From Cyclobacteriaceae bacterium (GTDB lineage Bacteria > Bacteroidota > Bacteroidia > Cytophagales > Cyclobacteriaceae): DNA of 64,000 bases. Positions 1 to 7,859 of this stretch are shown here, piece by piece (position 1 is the stretch's first letter; every line of letters begins with the position of its first letter). The DNA is taken from positions 105,737 through 169,736 of the forward strand of contig JANQPQ010000050.1 of NCBI GenBank assembly GCA_028285445.1, written 5' to 3'. Both the position numbers and the translations under genes were made by a program. Under the pieces are notes generated by a model, which worked only from the letters and a program-made list of their open reading frames with translations, was not told where the DNA came from and did not search any database.

Positions 1-582
1 ACACTTCTGGAAACTTACGATCACTCCTTAATTGATTCCGGAAAGAGAATCTTTGAGAAAAGGGAAGCCTTTGCGCAGAAGTTCCTTCCGGTCTTGTATC
101 AACATTACGAAAAAGTATCGGGAGGTAAAGAGGGGGTTGAGTTGCAATATGAATCTCAATTGCATGATGATGATTTCGTGGAGAAGTTTCATGACAACCT
201 CAGCAAAGACCACCTCACTAAAAGAACCGGCTTCGGAGTTCATAAGGACGACTTCATATTTAGCATAGATGGGCACCTGCTAAAAAGGTTCGGCTCCCAA
301 GGTCAACAGAAATCTTTTTTAATAGCTTTGAAGCTGGCTCAGTATAGCCTGATGAAGGAATTGAAAAAATTCAAGCCTATTTTGCTGCTAGACGACATCT
401 TCGACAAATTAGATGAGGACCGAATGAGTATGCTGGTGCAATTGGTTTCCTCGAATGAGTTCGGGCAAATTTTTGTTACTGATGCTCGACTTGAGCGCAC
501 AACAAAACTTCTTGAGCAGAATAATGTCGGCGCCAACGTGATGCAAGTATCAAACGCTAATATTACCAACTCTCATGGCTAA
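1..582 (+). CDS. recF: RecF, DNA replication and repair ATPase (C-terminal part)
   Basis: RecF is an SMC-like ATPase that binds single/double-strand DNA junctions at gaps and helps load RecA. Only about 193 C-terminal residues are in the window; the frame is open from base 1, so the gene starts upstream. The visible part has the ABC-type signature region (GSQGQQKS, near residue 98 of the fragment) and a Walker B plus D-loop (LLLDDIFDKLD), the diagnostic C-terminal half of RecF. The stop overlaps the next gene by eight bases, suggesting translational coupling with the DUF721 protein, an arrangement frequent in Bacteroidota. SMC-type ATPases in general share these motifs, but the length after Walker B fits RecF. 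Confidence 0.93.
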   Translation, partial: TLLETYDHSLIDSGKRIFEKREAFAQKFLPVLYQHYEKVSGGKEGVELQYESQLHDDDFVEKFHDNLSKDHLTKRTGFGVHKDDFIFSIDGHLLKRFGSQGQQKSFLIALKLAQYSLMKELKKFKPILLLDDIFDKLDEDRMSMLVQLVSSNEFGQIFVTDARLERTTKLLEQNNVGANVMQVSNANITNSHG

Positions 583-889
583 GGATCGAAAACAGCCCCC
601 TCGAAATGCTAATACCTCCACATTAAAGGAGGCTATTGATGGTATGTTCAAAAGCTATCGCCTGGAGGCCAAGTATCGAGAAAAAGAAATAATTGCTTCC
701 TGGGAAGGCCTAATGGGAAAACCCATTGCCAACAGAACGCGCCGCATGTTTTTCAGGGACAGAAAGCTATTTATCGAATTGACCTCCGCCCCCCTAAAGC
801 AGGAATTGTCCTTATCCAAATCCAAAATACTTATTATGCTTGCCGAGAGATTTGGTCAGGATACTGTAGAAGACATTGTTTTCCTCTGA
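575..889 (+). CDS. DUF721 / DciA-like protein
   Basis: A 104-residue protein of the DUF721 family, whose proteobacterial relative DciA helps load the replicative helicase DnaB. The N-terminus is short, basic and probably disordered; from about residue 15 comes a stretch with Trp in SWEGLMGKPIANRTRRMFF, then a beta-rich part and a C-terminal amphipathic helix ending in EDIVFL, as in small DUF721 proteins. The start lies inside the end of recF (eight-base overlap), so the two are likely co-translated, and a replication/repair setting fits. The helicase-loading role is inference from the family; Bacteroidota members are not well characterised. Confidence 0.8.
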   Translation: MAKDRKQPPRNANTSTLKEAIDGMFKSYRLEAKYREKEIIASWEGLMGKPIANRTRRMFFRDRKLFIELTSAPLKQELSLSKSKILIMLAERFGQDTVEDIVFL

Positions 890-890
890 C

Positions 891-3716
891 CTATTCTCCT
901 TCTTCAGGCATCAAAACTATCTGCACGTAGTTGTCTAAGTCGAAATACTTCTTAGCAGCTTCCTGGATATCACCAATAGTTAAAGCATCAGTAAGCGATT
1001 CAGCCTCATTAAAAGTACTCAGGTCGCTGCCGTTGTAATAATAAGCGTTAAGCTGATTTAGCCAATACCGATTCCTCTTGAGATTCTCTTCCCTGTTTCT
1101 CGTTTGTGCCTCCTTGACCTTCTGAAGGTCTTCTTCACTCACTCCTTCGGTCTTAATGCGCTCTATTTCCGTAAATGTTGCTGCAATTAGATCTTCAGCA
1201 TTTTCAGGAGCGCAGGGGAAGCTGATATTCATGGAATATCGTTGGTAGGGAAATTGTGATGCACTGCCGGAGGCGCCCACGCCATATACTCCACTCTTCT
1301 CTTCGCGAAGAATTTCGATCAGTTTGATGGTTAGCACTTCACCAAGAGATCTAATAGCGTGATTAGCCTTTTTACCATATTCATGATCGCCTGTAAACCT
1401 AATGGTGACGAAACTTTTGGGGTCTGTTCCCCGGTTCAAAGTTTCTTTCACCACTCCTTTAGGTGGCCGGATGCCGAGGTCTTTCCAGGTTTCTTCCCTA
1501 TTAATATTGGGAAGGCTACCCAGGTAAGTTTCCAATAAAGGTGTTATCTCGGCAATATTGAAATTTCCTACAAAGAAGAATTTGAAATCACCGGCGTTGG
1601 CAAACCTTTCCCGGTAAACCTCATACGATTTTCCAAAGTCGATTTGCTCCAATTCCACAGCTGTAGGGAAGCCTCCGCCACGGGGGTGATTTTGGGTCAT
1701 AATCTTACTCACCTGATCCTGGAAATAGAATTGAGGGTTTGACATCAAATTCTGAAAAAGCATCTTATTCCGGGACTTAAAAGATTGGAAGGCTTCGGGG
1801 TCTTTTCTAGGTGCGGTAAAATACAGGTTTACTAACTGCAGCATAGTTTCAAAATCTTTTGGAGCTGCACTACCACTGAATCCTTCGCGATAGGTGCCAA
1901 TAAAAGGAGAAACCCTCACTGTTTTCCCAGCGAACAACTTCTGCAAATCAGTTGGTGAGAAATCTCTAACTCCAGATTGGTTAATTATGCCTGAAGCGTT
2001 TTCAGCAGACTTGGCCACATCCTCTCCATAAAGTGAATGTCCACCCAGGCTGTAGGCCGACATTAGTATTTCGTCGTTTTTGAAATCAGTCGGCTTCAGC
2101 ACCACTACCATTCCATTGGAAAGTGCTAGTTCGGTTACACCTAAGTCTTCATTAGTAGTAGAGTTAGCAACCTTACCGGCTGTAGGCTTGGTTTCCATTA
2201 ATTCCGAACCTGAAAGTTCATCTTCGTATGCAGTTACTTCTATCTTCTCGGCATCGGCTAGCATCTTTCTAATTTCTTCCTCCGCAGGCAACACAACACC
2301 TTCTTTCTCCGGACCAGTGACGACCACTACTCTATTCGTTTCAGTAATCCACTTACTGGCCAGGGCATTGACTTCCTCAATTTCTATAGTAGGCAGAACT
2401 TGCTGAGAATACTTGTATTCAAATTCGATCCCTGGAATTGGCTCGGCATCCAGATAGTTCCCTACATATTCAGAAGCATAAACTCCAGATTCCGTCTTAT
2501 CGCTTTCCTTAAATGCCTTTTCAAGTGCATTCAGCATTTCCTTTTTGTAGCGATCCAACTCACCTGCAGTGAAACCAAATCTCTTCACCCTCTCATTCTC
2601 AGTGAGTAGAGCTTGCAGGCCTTTTTCGATTCCATCTTGACCGACTACGGCAAACGATGAATAGCTACTCTTATCCCGGACTAATCCGCCAAAACTGGTA
2701 CTACCAAAAATAAATGGTGGCTCAGCCGATTGCCTAAGTTCATTCAAGCGCCGATTCAGCATGCCATTATATATCTGATAGATGAGATCGCGGCGATAGT
2801 CTTTTAGGGTTTCGGTTGTCTCGCTATCAGCTTTGTAGAACAACTGTATCTGTGTAAAGGCTGCTTCTTTGTCAGAGGCAATGGTTATATAAGTCTCATT
2901 GTGATTTGGAACCTCGTAGCTGGTTCTTGGCCTGGGCTTTTTGGTGGGCTTAACATTATTGAAATGCTGCTTGATCTTGGCTTCCATTTGGTCCACATCA
3001 ACATCGCCAACAGCCACTACCGCCATCAAATCCGGGCGGTACCAATCGCGATAGAATCTTCGTGCTGCTTCATAATCATGATTTTCGATAATTTCTTTTT
3101 TACCGATTGGCAGTCTATCAGCATAACGTGAATCTTTGAAGAGTACGGGGAAGTATTGGTCACGCATCCTTTGGTTTGCCCCCCGACCGAGGCGCCACTC
3201 TTCAAGCACAACACCGCGTTCTTTGTCAATTTCCTCCTCGCTAAAGGTAACGTTATGTGCCCAGTCTTCAAGCACTTGCAGACCCTTATTCAGAATCTCC
3301 TCATCGTCTGAAGGAATGGGGAGAATGTATACAGTTTCGTTAAAGCTGGTATAGGCATTTAAGTCCGCTCCGAATTGTACCCCAATGGATTGCAGGTAGT
3401 CAACAATCTCATTTTTCTCAAAATTCTTTGTGCCGTTAAAGGCCATGTGCTCCACAAAGTGCGCCAATCCAAGCTGGTCTTCATCTTCTTGCATAGAGCC
3501 GGCATTAACAACCAGTCTCATTTCAACTCTATTTTCTGGTTTCTTATTTTGCCTGATGTAGTACCGCATACCGTTGTCAAGCTGCCCAATTCTAACCTTC
3601 GGATCTACTGGCAGTTTACTGTCTAACTGACCAGTAATATTAGTTTCCTGGGCGGTAACGGCCACTGGAAGAAACATAAGGGCTAGAAATCTTCTGAAAT
3701 ACTTGATTGCGTCCAT
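891..3716 (-). CDS. M16 family zinc metallopeptidase (pitrilysin-like), secreted
   Basis: A 941-residue exported peptidase. Residues 1-22 form a signal peptide ending near VTAQE. The M16 inverted zinc motif HxxEH is intact (H86, E89, H90 in HFVEHMAF), and a downstream acidic ligand candidate sits in RGVVLEEWR. The length corresponds to two M16 core/inactive domain pairs in one chain, like pitrilysin or the Bacteroidota periplasmic M16 proteins; the second half lacks a HxxEH. Likely degrades peptides in the periplasm. It stands alone, convergent with the recF unit with a one-base gap, and no strong promoter motif is seen upstream. The substrate cannot be predicted. Confidence 0.9.
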   Translation of the reverse strand: MDAIKYFRRFLALMFLPVAVTAQETNITGQLDSKLPVDPKVRIGQLDNGMRYYIRQNKKPENRVEMRLVVNAGSMQEDEDQLGLAHFVEHMAFNGTKNFEKNEIVDYLQSIGVQFGADLNAYTSFNETVYILPIPSDDEEILNKGLQVLEDWAHNVTFSEEEIDKERGVVLEEWRLGRGANQRMRDQYFPVLFKDSRYADRLPIGKKEIIENHDYEAARRFYRDWYRPDLMAVVAVGDVDVDQMEAKIKQHFNNVKPTKKPRPRTSYEVPNHNETYITIASDKEAAFTQIQLFYKADSETTETLKDYRRDLIYQIYNGMLNRRLNELRQSAEPPFIFGSTSFGGLVRDKSSYSSFAVVGQDGIEKGLQALLTENERVKRFGFTAGELDRYKKEMLNALEKAFKESDKTESGVYASEYVGNYLDAEPIPGIEFEYKYSQQVLPTIEIEEVNALASKWITETNRVVVVTGPEKEGVVLPAEEEIRKMLADAEKIEVTAYEDELSGSELMETKPTAGKVANSTTNEDLGVTELALSNGMVVVLKPTDFKNDEILMSAYSLGGHSLYGEDVAKSAENASGIINQSGVRDFSPTDLQKLFAGKTVRVSPFIGTYREGFSGSAAPKDFETMLQLVNLYFTAPRKDPEAFQSFKSRNKMLFQNLMSNPQFYFQDQVSKIMTQNHPRGGGFPTAVELEQIDFGKSYEVYRERFANAGDFKFFFVGNFNIAEITPLLETYLGSLPNINREETWKDLGIRPPKGVVKETLNRGTDPKSFVTIRFTGDHEYGKKANHAIRSLGEVLTIKLIEILREEKSGVYGVGASGSASQFPYQRYSMNISFPCAPENAEDLIAATFTEIERIKTEGVSEEDLQKVKEAQTRNREENLKRNRYWLNQLNAYYYNGSDLSTFNEAESLTDALTIGDIQEAAKKYFDLDNYVQIVLMPEEGE

Positions 3717-3813
3717 AGGAGTGTTTTTAAGAAATTTATTCTTGTCAAAGTTTACTAAGATAATGGATAATGTGCGAGATACGAACCGCTAGTGCTGCGA
3801 ATGGTTGATGGCG

Positions 3814-3833
3814 ATAACCACTTATCTGGTTAT
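3814..3833. repeat. Short perfect inverted repeat downstream of lspA
   Basis: Arms ATAACCA and TGGTTAT, seven bases each, surround the six-base loop CTTATC, just beyond the lspA stop and before the M16 gene start. It could form a weak hairpin marking the end of the exporter-ileS-lspA transcript, but no T tract follows on either strand, so it is not a convincing intrinsic terminator. It could equally be an operator for the M16 gene. Confidence 0.3.
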
Positions 3834-3846
3834 GGAGAGCCCCTCA

Positions 3847-4527
3847 TTAAACCTGGCTACCTTGAGAAGGCTCACTGCTTACTTTTTCAGACACCAATTC
3901 TTCTGGCACCTTAGCCTCCGTTTCAGTTACCTCTTCGCCTTGATTTTCCACAAAGAATCTTTTCTGGAAGATCAAGATCGCAGTTACCCCTACAAATATG
4001 GAGGCGTCAGCAATGTTGAATATGGGCCAAAGTGCTATATAGTCTCCTCCCCAGATTGGCACCCAATTGGCGATTTGCCCTTCCCATATGTCCACGTAGA
4101 ACATGTCTATTACCTGGCCATGAAACCAAGGTGTACTGGCATTGTAGGGTGCGTTATCAAGAAAGACCCCGTAGAAGGTACTGTCAATTACATTGCCGAT
4201 GGCCCCTCCCAGAATTAAACCTACACACCACAACAAACCTTGCGGTACTTTCCTTTGGGCCAGGTAGTATAAGTAATAGGCAATCCCAACCATAGCAAAA
4301 AGTCTGAAGATTGTAAGAAAAAGCTTGCCGTAGGCTGAACCAAGCTGCATACCAAATGCCATTCCCGGATTAAGAGTATAATGCAGCTTAAACCAATCTC
4401 CAAAAACGGGTATCTGACCAGCCACGCCCATATCCATATTGAAATGGACCAGGAACTTCACGGTCTGGTCTAACAGAATAATACCCAGGCTTAGGAGATA
4501 GAATTTATAATACTTTTTGAACGGCAT
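3847..4527 (-). CDS. lspA: Signal peptidase II (lipoprotein signal peptidase)
   Basis: LspA is the inner-membrane aspartyl protease that cleaves prolipoproteins before the lipidated cysteine. Four hydrophobic segments are visible, and the two catalytic aspartates fit D141 (GQVIDMFYVD) and D174 (FNIADASI); the GNVID motif lies at 111-115. At 226 residues it is longer than the usual 160-170: there is extra sequence between GNVID and the first catalytic Asp, more around 147-165, and an acidic Glu/Ser-rich C-terminal tail (about 192-226) outside the membrane core. Its start codon shares one base with the ileS stop (TAATG), so it is translationally coupled to ileS, a neighbour it has in many bacteria. 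Identification is secure. Confidence 0.95.
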   Translation of the reverse strand: MPFKKYYKFYLLSLGIILLDQTVKFLVHFNMDMGVAGQIPVFGDWFKLHYTLNPGMAFGMQLGSAYGKLFLTIFRLFAMVGIAYYLYYLAQRKVPQGLLWCVGLILGGAIGNVIDSTFYGVFLDNAPYNASTPWFHGQVIDMFYVDIWEGQIANWVPIWGGDYIALWPIFNIADASIFVGVTAILIFQKRFFVENQGEEVTETEAKVPEELVSEKVSSEPSQGSQV

Positions 4528-7500
4528 TAGACTTTTGCAATTTTGACCTTGATCGAGTAATCGTCAACCTCAAATATAGTACCTATTTCAACAGCATCCG
4601 CTATGGTAATTGAAACGGCCTGGGTTTCATTCTTGATGTAATCGTTATGAGCATCAATGGCCTTGTTCACTATTTCTTCCCCGCTTTCAAACTCCAGTTC
4701 TATCTTATCTTGAACTTCGAAGCCCATCTCCTTACGGTGATTCTGGATCCGGTTAACCAAATCTCTCCCTATTCCCTCCATTTTCAGTTCATCGGTTAGC
4801 GTTATATCCAGCGCCACAGTGAGGCTACCTTCATTTGCAACAGACCATCCCGGAATATCCTCAGAAATAATTTCGACATCTTCAAGAGTTAGATTTATAG
4901 GGCCATCAGAAAGTTCTAGCGGAATGTTGTTTTCTTGCTCAAGCGTCCTGATCTCATCGGCTCCAAAAGCCCCAATAGCCGCCGATATCTCTTTCATTTT
5001 TGGGCCGTATTCTTTGCCTAACTTCTTGAAGTTTGGTTTGGCCTTCTTCTTCAGAATATCAGAGGCATCATCCAGATATTCAATGCTTTTGGTATTCACT
5101 TCGCTTAGAATGAGATCTTCTACAGCCTGGATGTGCTTCTTAAATTGATCGTTAAGAACAGGCACCAATATCTTTGATAGTGGCTGTCTCACCTTAATTT
5201 TCTTCCCTTTTCTAATAGAATGAACCAGGGAAGATATGTTCTGAGCCAACCTCATCTTCTCTTCCAAATCCAGATCGACTAATTCAGCTACGGCTGTTGG
5301 GAAATCGGTTAAGTGAACTGACTCTGCTTGCTCCCTGCCTGTTACTTCGTTTAGATCACAGAAGAGGCGATCCATAAAGAAAGGTGAAATAGGGGCCGCC
5401 ATTTTTGCCACACTTACTAAACATTCATAAAGTGTTTGGTAAGCAGCCTTCTTATCGTCGTTATACTCCCCTTTCCAGAATCTCTTACGATTGAGGCGAA
5501 CATACCAGTTGCTGAGGTCGTCAGTAACAAATTCCTGAATTACCCTTGCTGCCCGGGTAGGCTCATAGTCAGAATAAAATGCATCTGCTTCGGATGCCAC
5601 CGTGCTTAACCTTGAAAGTATCCAACGATCACTTTCGGTGAGATTCCCCGGTTTGATATCATCCTCATACTTGAAGCCATCCAAATTGGCGTAAAGCGCA
5701 AAGAATGAGTAGGTATTATAAAGCGTACTGAAAAACTTGCGCTGCACTTCGGTAACGCCATCAATATTAAACCTGAGGTTATCCCAAGGGTTGGCATTCG
5801 AAATCATGTACCACCTCACTGCATCCGGGCCGTGCTTCTCTATTACTTCAAAGGGGTCGACGGTATTTCCCAGCCGTTTCGACATCTTATTGCCTTCCTT
5901 GTCAAGTACTAAACCATTGGATACTACATTTTCAAACGCTACACTGTCAAACAGAAGCACAGCAATGGCGTGGAGTGTAAAGAACCAGCCCCGAGTTTGG
6001 TCTACTCCTTCAGCAATAAAATTTGCGGGGAAGTTTCTCTCGAATACCTCCTTATTCTCGAATGGATAGTGCCACTGGGCATAAGGCATGGACCCTGAAT
6101 CGAACCAAACATCAATGAGGTCTGGCTCACGAAACATTTCCTGCCCGCTATCACTTACCAAAACCACCTCATCCACAAACGGGCGATGCAGGTCGGCCTC
6201 TCTGCCATCGAACGGCGAAGAGTCCATTTTGCCGGCCTCAATCGACTTGTTGATTTCTTCTTCAAGTTCTTGCCAAGACCCGATGCATTTCATCTCCGTA
6301 CGATCCTTAGATACCCAAATCGGCAAGGGCGTTCCCCAGAATCTCGAACGGCTTAAGTTCCAATCCACCAGGTTCTCAAGCCAGTTTCCAAATCTTCCCT
6401 TACCAGTACTTTCTGGCTTCCAGTTGATAGTATTGTTGAGCTCCACCAGCCTATCTTTCAAGGCTGTGGTTTTAATAAACCAGGAGTCAAGTGGGTAGTA
6501 TAAAACAGGTTTATCCGTACGCCAGCAGTGCGGATACGAGTGTACATATTTCTCTACCTTGAACGCCTTGTTTTCTTCCTTCAGTTTTATGGCAATCCTA
6601 ACATCAGTTGATCTATAGTCCGGATCAGACTCGTCTTCATCGGTATAGTTCTTCACATACATGCCGGCAAAGTCTGTTATCTCCTCAACAAACCTTCCTT
6701 TTCGATCGACAATGGGCGCATCCTGACCTTGTTCATCCTTAACTAATACGCCAGGGATATTGAATTGTACACAAGTTCTGTAGTCATCAGCACCGAAAGT
6801 CTTTGATATGTGAACGATGCCGGTTCCATCTTCTGTGTTTACAAAATCTCCGGGAACCACAGTAAATCCCGGTTTTGGCAATGGTATATAAGGCATCAGT
6901 TGCTCGTAATCCATACCAACCAAATCCGACCCTTTAAACTCTTTAATTATCTCGAAGGGTATCAGCTTATCGCCGGGCTTGTAATCCGAGATGGCGATGT
7001 CTTCGGCTTTGTCGCTGAAATATGCGGAAAGCCTATCCTTGGCCAGAATTACATTTATAGGCTCAAATGTGTATTGATTAAATGTGCTGACTTTCACATA
7101 ATCGATATCCTTGCCAATGGCCAACGCGCTATTCGCCGGCAACGTCCATGGAGTAGTGGTCCATGCAAGGAAATAATCATTATCAGTATTTTCGATCCTG
7201 AATTGGGCCACTACTGAAGTGTCGGTGACATCCTTGTAGGTTCCAGGCTGATTCAGTTCGTGAGAGCTTAAGCCTGTTCCGGCAGCAGGGGAGTACGGCT
7301 GAATAGTGTAGCCTTTATAAAGCAGATCTTTCTCATAAAGCTGCTTTAGCAGGTTCCACTCAGATTCCATGTAGTCCTTTTTGAAGGTGATATAGGGGTC
7401 ATCCAAATCAACCCAAAAACCAATGCGCTCTGTCAGGTCGTCCCATTGATCTTTGAACTTCATTACCGCCTCCTTACACTTCTGATTATAATCTTCAATA

Positions 7501-7838
7501 GAGATCTTAGTCCCGATATCATCCTTTGTTATTCCTAGCTCCTTCTCTACTTGCAACTCCACGGGCAAGCCATGCGTATCCCAACCACCCTTACGGTGCA
7601 CCTGGTAGCCTTTCAAGGTCTTAAATCGGCAAAATAGGTCCTTAACCGTACGGGCCATAACATGATGTATGCCAGGAGTACCATTGGCTGAGGGCGGACC
7701 TTCATAGAAGGTAAAGATCTCTGCTCCCTCCCTGTTACTTATAGATTTTTCAAAGACGCTATTCTTTTGCCAAGATTCCAGAACCTCCTTGGCAATCTTT
7801 GCATAATCCAGACTTTTGTATTCTTTATACTTCATCAC
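4527..7838 (-). CDS. ileS: Isoleucyl-tRNA synthetase
   Basis: Charges tRNA-Ile with isoleucine; class I synthetase of 1103 residues. The ATP-binding HIGH region reads PPSANGTPGIHH (48-59), with a Gly-Ile-His-His form in place of canonical His-Ile-Gly-His, and the KMSKR loop is intact at 651-655. A long editing (CP1) domain lies between them and an anticodon-binding domain follows about residue 750. The length is above the roughly 940 of E. coli and resembles the longer, eukaryote-like class found in Bacteroidota. It lies between the MMPL exporter gene (21-base gap) and lspA (one-base overlap), all on the minus strand and probably one transcript. Confidence 0.97.
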   Translation of the reverse strand: MMKYKEYKSLDYAKIAKEVLESWQKNSVFEKSISNREGAEIFTFYEGPPSANGTPGIHHVMARTVKDLFCRFKTLKGYQVHRKGGWDTHGLPVELQVEKELGITKDDIGTKISIEDYNQKCKEAVMKFKDQWDDLTERIGFWVDLDDPYITFKKDYMESEWNLLKQLYEKDLLYKGYTIQPYSPAAGTGLSSHELNQPGTYKDVTDTSVVAQFRIENTDNDYFLAWTTTPWTLPANSALAIGKDIDYVKVSTFNQYTFEPINVILAKDRLSAYFSDKAEDIAISDYKPGDKLIPFEIIKEFKGSDLVGMDYEQLMPYIPLPKPGFTVVPGDFVNTEDGTGIVHISKTFGADDYRTCVQFNIPGVLVKDEQGQDAPIVDRKGRFVEEITDFAGMYVKNYTDEDESDPDYRSTDVRIAIKLKEENKAFKVEKYVHSYPHCWRTDKPVLYYPLDSWFIKTTALKDRLVELNNTINWKPESTGKGRFGNWLENLVDWNLSRSRFWGTPLPIWVSKDRTEMKCIGSWQELEEEINKSIEAGKMDSSPFDGREADLHRPFVDEVVLVSDSGQEMFREPDLIDVWFDSGSMPYAQWHYPFENKEVFERNFPANFIAEGVDQTRGWFFTLHAIAVLLFDSVAFENVVSNGLVLDKEGNKMSKRLGNTVDPFEVIEKHGPDAVRWYMISNANPWDNLRFNIDGVTEVQRKFFSTLYNTYSFFALYANLDGFKYEDDIKPGNLTESDRWILSRLSTVASEADAFYSDYEPTRAARVIQEFVTDDLSNWYVRLNRKRFWKGEYNDDKKAAYQTLYECLVSVAKMAAPISPFFMDRLFCDLNEVTGREQAESVHLTDFPTAVAELVDLDLEEKMRLAQNISSLVHSIRKGKKIKVRQPLSKILVPVLNDQFKKHIQAVEDLILSEVNTKSIEYLDDASDILKKKAKPNFKKLGKEYGPKMKEISAAIGAFGADEIRTLEQENNIPLELSDGPINLTLEDVEIISEDIPGWSVANEGSLTVALDITLTDELKMEGIGRDLVNRIQNHRKEMGFEVQDKIELEFESGEEIVNKAIDAHNDYIKNETQAVSITIADAVEIGTIFEVDDYSIKVKIAKV

Positions 7839-7859
7839 TCTCCAAAAAATTGGGGGAAT

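Noticed and set aside
3805..4295. Open frames on the plus strand opposite lspA
   Set aside because: They are antisense to a confidently identified gene and contain no recognisable protein sequence.
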